Of a DNA stretch of 33,875 bases, positions 1 to 7,040 are shown piece after piece. The notes below the pieces were generated by a model. The model was not told where the DNA came from. It searched no databases and saw only the letters and a program-made list of their open reading frames with translations. How positions within the stretch are numbered: the first letter of the stretch is position 1; the number at the start of each line of letters is the position of its first letter. The translations under genes and the position numbers were made by a program. The stretch is from Streptomyces ureilyticus (GTDB lineage: Bacteria; Actinomycetota; Actinomycetes; Streptomycetales; Streptomycetaceae). The stretch is from contig NZ_JAAKZX010000097.1 in assembly GCF_011045025.1 (NCBI RefSeq), forward strand, positions 1 to 33,875, given 5' to 3'.

Positions 1-1359
1 GGCGCCGACGGCGGGCGGCGTGGGGCGGTGGCCTGCGGCGTCGCCGGGGCTGGGCTCGCCGCCGCGCCCCGTCGGGTCGGTGCTCTGGTTGAAGGGCGAA
101 CCGGGGGTGGCGCCGCGGGGATCGTCCGCCCTGTGTCCTGAGTGGGCCACCTCGGCGGTCGGCCTGAGGCGGCTGCTCGCGCCATCGCTCGAGCCGCGCG
201 CGGAGCCGCCGTGGTCGTCCGGCCGGTCGGCGGACAGATCGGAGCGGTGGCTCAGGCTGTCTTCGTAGCCGTGGCTGCGCTCGCCGCCGACCTGCTGGGC
301 CGGGTTGGAGGTGCGCTCGGTGGCTCCGGCGCTGTAGCCGGAGGCGGCGCCGTGGTCGTCCGACCGGTCTCCTGGGCGGGCGCCGTCGGCGGATGGACCG
401 GGGCGATGGCCCGCGTCGTCACGCCCAGCACGGCTTCGGGCGTCCGGCCGGTGATCCGGGTGGGCCACCTCCGCGGTCGTCCTGGGGCGGGCGCCCGTGC
501 CGTTGCCGGAGCCGCGCTCGCCACTGGCGCGGCTGCCCGATAGGTGACCTGAGTGCGCGCTGTCCGCGGGCGAGCGGGTGCGGTCGGTCGCAGGGCCGTC
601 GTGGGCGCGCCCGCCAGCGCCCAGGTCGCCCGATGGGCGGCCGGTGTGGGCGCCGCCGGCGGGCGGGCTGGTACGGCCACCCGTGCCGTCGCCGCGGGTG
701 GCGCCGGTCGGGTCGTTCGACTGGTGACCCACGTGGGCGCTTGCGTCCGTTGCCCCGGGGCGGTTGATTGCGGCGTCGCCCAAGCCGCGTTCGCCAGCGG
801 CGTGATTGCCCGTCGGGTGGCCTGGGCGGGCGCCGTCCATGGTCGACCCGGGGCGATCGGTGGCAGCGTCGTTGTAGGCGCGCCCGCCACCGCCTTGGCT
901 GCCCGACGGGCGGCCCGCGTCGGCGGACGGGTCGGGACGTCGGCTCGCGCCGTCGCCCCGGTCGCTGCCGGCGCGGTTGCCCGATGGGTGACCTGCGTGC
1001 GCGCTGTCCGTGGTCGAGCGGGTGCGGTCGGTCGCAGGGGCGTCGTAGGTGCGTCCGCCGGCGCCCTGGCTGCCTGATGGGTGAGCCGCGATGGCACCGT
1101 CGGCGGACGGATCGGGCCGCCGGCTCACGCCGTCGCCGTAGCCGCGCTCGCCACCGCCTTGGCCGCCCGCCGGGCGACCCGCGTCGGCGCCATCGGCGGA
1201 CGGATTGGAGCCGCCATACCCGCCCCCCGCATCGGCGTCGCCCGCCCGGCGCGCAGCCGGGACCGCGCGGGTCGTGTCCGGGGCGGCGGCGGTGATGCGG
1301 GCCTGGGCGCCGTGGGCCGCCGCGGTGGCCGCGTACGAGGGGCGAGGTCCCGTCCTGTG
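1..1359 (-). repeat. Degenerate coding repeats inside the FHA-FtsK gene
   Basis: About 450 codons of hydrophilic, low-complexity repeats. Recurring phrases in the minus frame include GRPSGS, ATDRTRS, DSAHxGHxSG and RPDPSAD. The clearest DNA-level copy pair is 535-615 and 979-1061, offset by exactly 444 bp (148 codons), with near-identical sequence. The frame stays open throughout although no globular fold is apparent. Confidence 0.75.
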
Positions 1360-2976
1360 GCCCGTGTCCGTCGCGTGGTCGTCCAGGCGGCGGAGGAGTT
1401 CCTCTGTGCGGGACGTGGTCTGTTCGCGGTCGTAGGCCATGAGGAGGTGGCAGTCCTGGCCGTGGGCGGGGCGGACGTGGGGGAGCCAGCCGAGCCAGGA
1501 CCACTCGGCGATGCGCTCCTCAAGGGGGCGCGAGCGGTCCGCGCTGAGCAGGACGATCTCCAGCGTGTCGGGGGAGTGCAGCGCGGCGAGCTGCGCCACC
1601 ACCGCGCGCGCGAGCCCGGAGAGGCGGGGCCGCGGCCCGGCGATGCCCAGCGCCCCGACCTCACGCAACCCGGTGGTCACCGGCACCACGGGCAGCAGCC
1701 CGGAACCGTCGGGCGCGCTCCGGTCCGCCGTACCGAGCCGCACCGCGAGCGTCTCGGGGTGCTCTGGGTCGCGCTCCCACAGCCGGGGCCCCGGCCCGAG
1801 CGCGGTCAGGAGCAGCGCCGCGGGGTCGGGCCACCGCTCCGGCTCCCGGACGCCCTCCGTGACGGGCTCAGGAGGCGGCGCCGCGGCCTCTTCGAACGCG
1901 CCCTCCTCGTACGCCGACGTCCCGGACTGTTCGCCCCGGCCGCCCGCCAGGCGCCGGGCCCACGCCGAGAGCCCGCCGCGCTTGCGCGCCCCGCGCGGCA
2001 CGTCCGTACCCCTCGTCGGCGTGTCCTTCCGGGCGCTCCCGGCCCTCCCCGTGTCCTCGGCCCTCCTGGTGTCCTCGGCCGTCTCAGCCTTCTCGGCCTC
2101 CGGTGCCGCGCCCTGACCCGACGCGACCGGCGGTTCCACGGAGCCGTGCCCCTGCGCCCCGGAGGAGCTGCCCTCCGCGGCTCCCCACCCCGCCATACCG
2201 AAGCCATGGTGCGTGTCGCTCGCCTTCAAGGCGACGGAATCGCCGGCGGCGGAATCGTCCCCCACGCGCGCGTGCGGCACAGTTCTGGCGGGTCCGGGTC
2301 CGGGTCCGGGTCCGGGCAGCGGCTGCGTCGCCTCGGGCGTCCCCAGCACCCGTACATGCCCCTCCCCGTCCGGCACCGTCTCCCGTACCGCCTCCCCATC
2401 CCCGGCCCGGGCGAGCCGCAACGCCGACTCGCCCACCCGCAGCAGCGCCCCCGGCGCCAAGCGCACCGGGCGCTCGCCCACGCGCGCGCCGTCCAGGGTC
2501 GTGCCGTTCGTGGAGCCGAGGTCCGCGACCGACACCCGCCCGTCCGCCGCGACCGTGACGGCGCAGTGCAGGCGGGAGACGTCCGGGTCGTCCAGGGGCA
2601 CGTCCGCGTCGGCGGAGCGGCCGATGTCGATACGGCCGCCGTGCAGCAGATGCACGCCGCCCGCGTCCGGACCGGCGACGACATGGAGCCGGGCTTCGGC
2701 CGCGTCGACCTCGGGGCCGGGCTCCGCCGGGGCGCCCAGGCACAGCACGGCGCCGTCGATCAGCGGCGGCTCACCGAGCGTGCAGCGCTGCGCGTCCAGC
2801 CGCTCCGCTCCCGCGTACAGCACACCGGGACCCTCGCCCCCGACCGCCGAGGCGAGGCCGGAGGCCACCGCGGCGAGCGCGGTACCGGCGGGCGCCGTCA
2901 CCAGCACGTCGCAGGACGCGGCACGCCCCTCGGGGTGCGTCCCCAGCGGGTCTACGACGGTCAGCCGGATCTGCAT
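1..2976 (-). CDS. FHA domain-FtsK/SpoIIIE (EccC-like) protein, N-terminal 992 codons, runs off the window
   Basis: Reading the minus strand from an ATG at 2976 gives one uninterrupted frame to base 1, so the gene is partial at its 3' end. Residues 1-90 form a small beta-rich N-terminal domain. An FHA domain spans about 110-185, with the phosphothreonine-pocket signatures GRS (119-121), SRLH (134-137) and GSTNGT. A Pro-Gly run (220-229) and a charged linker follow. Residues about 381-530 resemble the segment preceding the ATPase domains in actinobacterial FHA-FtsK/SpoIIIE and EccC proteins (PVTTGLREVGALGIAGPRP, then ALHSPDTLEIVLL). From about 540 the chain becomes a long Gly/Asp/Ser/Arg/His-rich repeat region up to the window edge. 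A weak AGAAGGGA lies about 12 nt upstream of the ATG. The gene is divergent from the kinase pair, so the FHA domain may read kinase products; that link is inference. The Walker motifs would lie outside the window, so ATPase function is expected but not seen. Confidence 0.85.
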   Translation of the reverse strand, partial: MQIRLTVVDPLGTHPEGRAASCDVLVTAPAGTALAAVASGLASAVGGEGPGVLYAGAERLDAQRCTLGEPPLIDGAVLCLGAPAEPGPEVDAAEARLHVVAGPDAGGVHLLHGGRIDIGRSADADVPLDDPDVSRLHCAVTVAADGRVSVADLGSTNGTTLDGARVGERPVRLAPGALLRVGESALRLARAGDGEAVRETVPDGEGHVRVLGTPEATQPLPGPGPGPGPARTVPHARVGDDSAAGDSVALKASDTHHGFGMAGWGAAEGSSSGAQGHGSVEPPVASGQGAAPEAEKAETAEDTRRAEDTGRAGSARKDTPTRGTDVPRGARKRGGLSAWARRLAGGRGEQSGTSAYEEGAFEEAAAPPPEPVTEGVREPERWPDPAALLLTALGPGPRLWERDPEHPETLAVRLGTADRSAPDGSGLLPVVPVTTGLREVGALGIAGPRPRLSGLARAVVAQLAALHSPDTLEIVLLSADRSRPLEERIAEWSWLGWLPHVRPAHGQDCHLLMAYDREQTTSRTEELLRRLDDHATDTGHRTGPRPSYAATAAAHGAQARITAAAPDTTRAVPAARRAGDADAGGGYGGSNPSADGADAGRPAGGQGGGERGYGDGVSRRPDPSADGAIAAHPSGSQGAGGRTYDAPATDRTRSTTDSAHAGHPSGNRAGSDRGDGASRRPDPSADAGRPSGSQGGGGRAYNDAATDRPGSTMDGARPGHPTGNHAAGERGLGDAAINRPGATDASAHVGHQSNDPTGATRGDGTGGRTSPPAGGAHTGRPSGDLGAGGRAHDGPATDRTRSPADSAHSGHLSGSRASGERGSGNGTGARPRTTAEVAHPDHRPDARSRAGRDDAGHRPGPSADGARPGDRSDDHGAASGYSAGATERTSNPAQQVGGERSHGYEDSLSHRSDLSADRPDDHGGSARGSSDGASSRLRPTAEVAHSGHRADDPRGATPGSPFNQSTDPTGRGGEPSPGDAAGHRPTPPAVGA

Positions 2977-3383
2977 CGCCGTCAGCGGTCCCTTCTGCGC
3001 GGGCGCCCGCGACGAGGCTCCGCTGCGATCCCCACCGCAGCTCCCCCACCACACCGGGCACGTCGGCCAGTACGGGAAGCATCCTCGCACCTGCCACTGA
3101 CAACGCGCCCGCATCCCGCGAACAAGTGATCTTGATTGCTCAGCTCCGCCCACAAAAATGCCTGACCAATGCCCCATTGAGATCGATCACGCCAAGATCC
3201 GGCAACCAACCGTCCAGGAGTGAGCGTCTTTGCCTGAAACGGAAGGCATCGCCCCACGTAATCCACAGGACGGCGTCCACAGGATGACGACAACCCGGTG
3301 CCAGTTCAGCGGCACTACAGTGGGTCGGAACACCCGTAGCAAGGGTGACGAACCAGCCAGGCAAGCAGCAGGGAGCGCATGAC
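2977..3383. promoter_or_regulatory. Divergent intergenic region between the FHA-FtsK gene and pkaA
   Basis: About 400 bp without a convincing gene. It must carry the promoters of both divergent genes, but I cannot assign clear -35/-10 boxes. It contains a direct repeat TCCACAGGA at 3262-3270 and 3276-3284. The parts TAATCCACA (3259-3267) and GCGTCCACA (3273-3281) are near matches to a DnaA box (TTGTCCACA-like), each with one or two mismatches. Confidence 0.5.
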
Positions 3384-5084
3384 GTGCGGCCGGTAGGGAG
3401 CAAGTACCTCCTTGAGGAGCCGCTTGGGCGCGGCGCCACAGGCACCGTCTGGCGAGCCCGCCAGAGGGAGACCGCGGGAGCCGAGGCGGCCGTTCCGGGC
3501 CAGCCCGGCGAGACCGTGGCGATCAAGGTCCTCAAGGAGGAGCTCGCCAACGACGCGGATGTCGTGATGCGGTTCCTACGGGAGCGCTCTGTCCTGCTCC
3601 GCCTCACCCACCCGAACATCGTCCGGGTACGCGACCTCGTCGTCGAAGGCGACCTCCTCGCCCTGGTCATGGACCTGGTCGAAGGCCCCGACCTGCACCG
3701 CTACCTGCGCGAGAACGGCCCCTTCAGCCCCGTGGCCGCCGCCCTCCTCACCGCCCAGGTCGCCGACGCGCTCGCCTCCAGTCACGCCGACGGCGTAGTC
3801 CACCGCGACCTGAAGCCGGCGAACGTCCTGCTCAAGCAGGACGGCGGCCAGATGCACCCGCTGCTGACCGACTTCGGCATCGCCCGGCTCGCCGACTCAC
3901 CCGGCCTGACGCGCACCCACGAGTTCGTCGGCACACCCGCGTACGTCGCCCCCGAGTCCGCAGAGGGCCGCCCGCAGACCTCCGCGGTCGACGTCTACGG
4001 CGCCGGAATCATGCTGTACGAGCTGGTCACCGGCCGTCCGCCGTTCTCCGGCGGTTCGTCCCTGGAGGTGCTCCACCAGCACCTGAACGCCGAACCGCGC
4101 CGCCCCTCCACGATCCCCGGCCCCCTGTGGACGGTCATCGAGCGCTGCCTGCGCAAGAACCCGGACGAACGGCCCAGCGCCGAGAACCTCGCCCGCGGCC
4201 TGCGCACGGTCGCCGAGGGCGTCGGCGTGCACGCGAACTCCGCGCAGATCGCCGCCGCCGAGGGCGTGGCCGTGCTGCTCGCTCCAGACCCGGCGCCCGC
4301 CACCGTCCCGGGCATGCCCGGCGCCGCCGACCCCACCCAGGTGCTGCCGCACGGCGCCGGCTCGTACGACCCGAACGGCGCGACCAGCGTCCTGCCGCAC
4401 ACCGGCGCCGGCCAAGGCTCCGGAGACGCCGACCCCACCTCCGTACTGCCGCACCGTGGCGCCCCCGACCCCACCTCGGTGATGCCGCCGATGCCGTCCA
4501 ACCAGCCACCGCCCGGCGGCGGCCCGGAGGACCCGCACCCCTGGCAGAACCAGCTGCGCGCCGCCCGCGACCGCAACGAGCAGACGCAGGTCCAGTCGTA
4601 TGTCGACCCCGGCCAGGACCCGCTGCGGCGACGTCCCCAGCGACAGGTCGCCCGCCCGCAGCAGCAGCCGCGACAGCGCCCCCAGCAGCGACCTCAGCAG
4701 GGCTACCCGCCCCAGGGCCAGCCGCAGCAGTACGCACCTCAGCGGCAGCCCCAGCAGCAGCCGCAGCGATACGCTCCCGCGCCGCCGCCGCCCCAGCAGC
4801 CCGCGTCGAGGCCACCTCGCGAACCCCGGCCGCCGCGTGAGCCGCGCCAGCGCAGCGCCAACCCGATGAAGATCCCCGGGCTCGGGTGCCTCAAGGGGTG
4901 CCTGTTCACGATCATCATCCTGGTCGTGGCGGGGTGGCTGATCTGGGAACTGAGCCCGCTCCAGAGCTGGATCGGGACGACCAAGGGCTACTGGGAGCAG
5001 CTGACGGACTGGTTCCAGACGGCGTCGGACTGGGTGGGGGAACTGGGCTCGGGTTCGAGTTCTGGTTCTGATTCCGGCCAGTAG
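3384..5084 (+). CDS. pkaA: Membrane-anchored Hanks-type Ser/Thr protein kinase (PkaA-like)
   Basis: The kinase domain covers about residues 5-270: Gly-rich loop GRGATGTVW, VAIK lysine K48, catalytic HRDLKPAN with D142, DFG with D163, and GTPAYVAPE. It phosphorylates Ser/Thr on target proteins from the cytoplasmic face. A linker (about 300-490) follows, first with four T-x-V-[LM]-P motifs (T318, T334, T352, T364), then rich in Gln, Pro and Arg. One membrane segment lies near 500-525 (CLFTIIILVVAGWLIWEL), with a short Ser/Gly-rich extracellular tail. There is no PASTA domain. I chose GTG at 3384 because GGGAG lies about 10 nt upstream; GTG at 3345 would add 13 residues but has no usable ribosome site. 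The pair of adjacent kinases next to prfB matches S. coelicolor pkaA/pkaB as I recall it. The symbol rests on that order and on the domain plan. Confidence 0.88.
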   Translation: MRPVGSKYLLEEPLGRGATGTVWRARQRETAGAEAAVPGQPGETVAIKVLKEELANDADVVMRFLRERSVLLRLTHPNIVRVRDLVVEGDLLALVMDLVEGPDLHRYLRENGPFSPVAAALLTAQVADALASSHADGVVHRDLKPANVLLKQDGGQMHPLLTDFGIARLADSPGLTRTHEFVGTPAYVAPESAEGRPQTSAVDVYGAGIMLYELVTGRPPFSGGSSLEVLHQHLNAEPRRPSTIPGPLWTVIERCLRKNPDERPSAENLARGLRTVAEGVGVHANSAQIAAAEGVAVLLAPDPAPATVPGMPGAADPTQVLPHGAGSYDPNGATSVLPHTGAGQGSGDADPTSVLPHRGAPDPTSVMPPMPSNQPPPGGGPEDPHPWQNQLRAARDRNEQTQVQSYVDPGQDPLRRRPQRQVARPQQQPRQRPQQRPQQGYPPQGQPQQYAPQRQPQQQPQRYAPAPPPPQQPASRPPREPRPPREPRQRSANPMKIPGLGCLKGCLFTIIILVVAGWLIWELSPLQSWIGTTKGYWEQLTDWFQTASDWVGELGSGSSSGSDSGQ

Positions 5085-5130
5085 GCCCGTCTTGTCTCTC
5101 AGATTCGCTCAGATCGCTTGAGATCCCTTT

Positions 5131-5166
5131 GGGCCTGTTCAGTCCTGTTCAGGATTGAACAGGCCC
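5131..5166 (+). terminator. Hairpin terminator after pkaA
   Basis: An 11-bp perfect stem, GGGCCTGTTCA (5131-5141) pairing with TGAACAGGCCC (5156-5166), with a 14-nt loop and followed by CTTT. It lies 47 bp after the pkaA stop codon. Confidence 0.7.
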
Positions 5167-5180
5167 CTTTGCTGCGCCCG

Positions 5181-5213
5181 AATCCCCAGAACCGCACCGC
5201 GGTTCTGGGGATT
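5181..5213. terminator. Second, perfect 15-bp hairpin before pkaB
   Basis: AATCCCCAGAACCGC (5181-5195) pairs perfectly with GCGGTTCTGGGGATT (5199-5213) around a 3-nt ACC loop. A/T bases flank both sides, so it could stop transcription in either direction. It separates pkaA from pkaB transcription. Confidence 0.65.
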
Positions 5214-5307
5214 TGTCGACACCTGGCGGGTGATTTCTGTCTCCGGAGTGAAGGTTGGGTCCGCGGGCGCGTAGCTTTAGCGACAACACGCGTCCGTAGG
5301 AGCAGTC

Positions 5308-6540
5308 TTGGCACGGAAGATCGGCAGCCGGTACACCGCGCACCAGATTCTGGGGCGGGGCAGCGCCGGCACGGTGTGGCTGGGCGAGGGGCCGGACGGG
5401 CCCGTCGCCATCAAGCTGTTGCGTGAGGACCTCGCCTCCGACCAGGAGCTCGTGGGGCGCTTCGTGCAGGAGCGGACGGCGTTGCTCGGGCTCGATCATC
5501 CGCATGTCGTCTCCGTACGCGATCTGGTGGTCGACGGCAACGACCTCGCGCTGGTCATGGATCTCGTACGGGGGACGGATCTGCGCACCCGGCTCGACCG
5601 CGAGCGGCGGATGGCTCCCGAGGCCGCGGTCGCGATCGCCGCGGATGTCGCGGACGGGCTCGCCGCCGCGCACGCGGCGGGTGTCGTCCACCGGGACGTC
5701 AAGCCGGAGAACGTACTGCTGGACATGCAGGGTCCGCTCGGTCCCGGCGGCTCGCATCCGGCGCTGCTGACGGACTTCGGAGTGGCCAAGCTCATCGACT
5801 CGCCGCGGCGGACCCGGGCGACGAAGATCATCGGTACGCCGGACTATCTGGCGCCCGAGATCATCGAAGGGCTGCCCCCTCGGGCGGCCGTCGACATCTA
5901 CGCGCTGGCGACCGTTCTGTACGAGCTGCTGGCCGGATTCACGCCGTTCGGCGGCGGTCACCCGGGGGCGGTGCTGCGGCGGCATGTCACGGAGACGGTG
6001 GTTCCTCTTCCCGGGATTCACGAGGAGCTGTGGCAGCTGCTCGTGCAGTGTCTGGCGAAGGCGCCGGCGTCGCGGTTGAGGGCGTCCGAGCTGGCGGCAC
6101 GGCTGCGGGAGCAGTTGCCCGAACTGGCGGGGATGCCGCCGCTGGATGTGGACGAGCCGGAGCCGGAGTCCGACGCGTCGCCCGCGGAGCCGGAGGCCCC
6201 GCGCGACACCGAGCGGGTGCGTCGGGGTGCGGTGCCCCTGGTGCCGGGGCGGGCGGCGCCGGACTCGAACCGTGACACGCATACGAGCATGCGGGTGCCG
6301 GGGCCGGACGAGCTGGCGGGCGGCGCCAGGGGCACGGCCCGCGCGCCGCGCGCCGCCGGGGCTCCGCGGCCCGGCTCCGCCCGCAACCGCGCCGCGGCCC
6401 GGCGCCGCCGCCTCACGCTGAGCGCGGTGGGCGTCGCCCTCGCGGCCGCGGTCGGCATCGGCACGTGGCTCGCCACGACGGGCGACAACGCGGACGCGAA
6501 GCCGCAGGGCCCGGGCGCGTCGGCTCCGGCTGCGCCGTAA
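5308..6540 (+). CDS. pkaB: Membrane-anchored Ser/Thr protein kinase (PkaB-like)
   Basis: This is a 410-residue kinase starting at TTG 5308 with GTAGGAG about 5 nt upstream. The kinase domain spans about residues 5-260: GRGSAGTVW, VAIK lysine K36, HRDVKPEN with catalytic D130, DFGVAK, and GTPDYLAPE. An acidic then Arg/Ala-rich linker follows, and a single membrane segment lies near 372-392 (LTLSAVGVALAAAVGIGTWL), leaving a very short extracellular end. No sensor domain is present. The catalytic residues are intact, so it should be active. It is separated from pkaA by two hairpins, so the pair is probably not strictly co-transcribed. The symbol rests on gene order and similarity to the neighbouring kinase. 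Confidence 0.86.
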   Translation: MARKIGSRYTAHQILGRGSAGTVWLGEGPDGPVAIKLLREDLASDQELVGRFVQERTALLGLDHPHVVSVRDLVVDGNDLALVMDLVRGTDLRTRLDRERRMAPEAAVAIAADVADGLAAAHAAGVVHRDVKPENVLLDMQGPLGPGGSHPALLTDFGVAKLIDSPRRTRATKIIGTPDYLAPEIIEGLPPRAAVDIYALATVLYELLAGFTPFGGGHPGAVLRRHVTETVVPLPGIHEELWQLLVQCLAKAPASRLRASELAARLREQLPELAGMPPLDVDEPEPESDASPAEPEAPRDTERVRRGAVPLVPGRAAPDSNRDTHTSMRVPGPDELAGGARGTARAPRAAGAPRPGSARNRAAARRRRLTLSAVGVALAAAVGIGTWLATTGDNADAKPQGPGASAPAAP

Positions 6541-6632
6541 CCTCCGCCCCCGCGGCCGGGTGCCTACTGGGCAGGGTGTTGGGGGGCGCATTGGCAGCTG
6601 CGGGCCCGTTGCGGCTGGTCGCGCAGTTCCCC

Positions 6633-6670
6633 GCGCCCCTAAAGAGGCCTGCGGCCTCCTTTAGGGGCGC
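6633..6670. terminator. Strong hairpin downstream of pkaB
   Basis: GCGCCCCTAAAGAGGCC (6633-6649) pairs with GGCCTCCTTTAGGGGCGC (6653-6670) around a 3-nt loop with a single bulged base. It lacks a T tail but could end pkaB transcription, or it may simply be part of the dispersed repeat. Confidence 0.5.
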
Positions 6671-6702
6671 GGTCCGTACGAGGCGCGGTCCGTACGAGGC
6701 GC
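6671..6702. repeat. 16-bp exact tandem duplication
   Basis: GGTCCGTACGAGGCGC occurs at 6671-6686 and again at 6687-6702, directly after the hairpin. Confidence 0.8.
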
Positions 6703-6722
6703 GGGCGGCACGACCAGGCGGC

Positions 6723-6979
6723 GCGGGCCGCATGACGGCCCCAAGCCCCCATTCACCCAGGGGCGTGGGGACTGCGCGTGCAATCCAGGACGGCCCGCAG
6801 CCGGCATGCGACCGCGCCAGGGGGCCGGGGGCGCAGCCCTCCGGCGGGGTCGTACGAGGCACGGGCCGTACGACGGCCCAAGCCCCCACCCACCCAGGGG
6901 TGCGGGGAACCGCGCAGCAACCCACGACCGGCCCGCAGCCGACACACGACCCCCCAAGGGGGCCTGGGGGGGGCGGAGC
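6723..6979. repeat. Pair of ~115-bp imperfect direct repeats
   Basis: Copies at 6723-6838 and 6862-6979 share blocks such as CCCAAGCCCCCA, CACCCAGGGG and GGCCCGCAGCCG in the same order. Both are related in inverse orientation to the segment at 6601-6640. Confidence 0.65.
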
Positions 6980-7040
6980 CCCGGTTTTCGGGACCCGCAC
7001 ACCGACCTCCCCACTTGGCGGAGCCAGTACGCTGGGGAGC

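Larger units (their letters stand above)
6541..7040. repeat. Repeat-rich intergenic region between pkaB and prfB
   Basis: 500 bp without a convincing gene. It holds a copy of a sequence common between Streptomyces genes (6601-6640, containing TCGCGCAGTTCCCCGCGCCC), a strong hairpin, a 16-bp tandem duplication, and two direct copies (6723-6838, 6862-6979) related to the same common element in the opposite orientation. Confidence 0.7.

Noticed and set aside
1..1359. CRISPR-like array
   Set aside because: Repeats are degenerate, without constant repeat length or unique spacers, and keep a coding frame.
252..1504. Overlapping minus-strand frames of 281 and 361 codons
   Set aside because: They are out-of-frame readings of the repeat insert; the FHA frame runs continuously through the same bases.
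2289..2318. GGGTCC repeat as a regulatory array
   Set aside because: It encodes the Pro-Gly run of the FHA protein (residues 220-229) and is explained by coding.
1081..3129. 682-codon plus-strand open frame
   Set aside because: It is the complement of the FHA-FtsK gene. The minus frame has recognisable FHA motifs, and the plus frame is an Arg-rich GC-driven shadow.
6465..7040. N-terminal extension of prfB
   Set aside because: The frame is open only through the intergenic repeat; RF2 length and ribosome site support GTG 7041.
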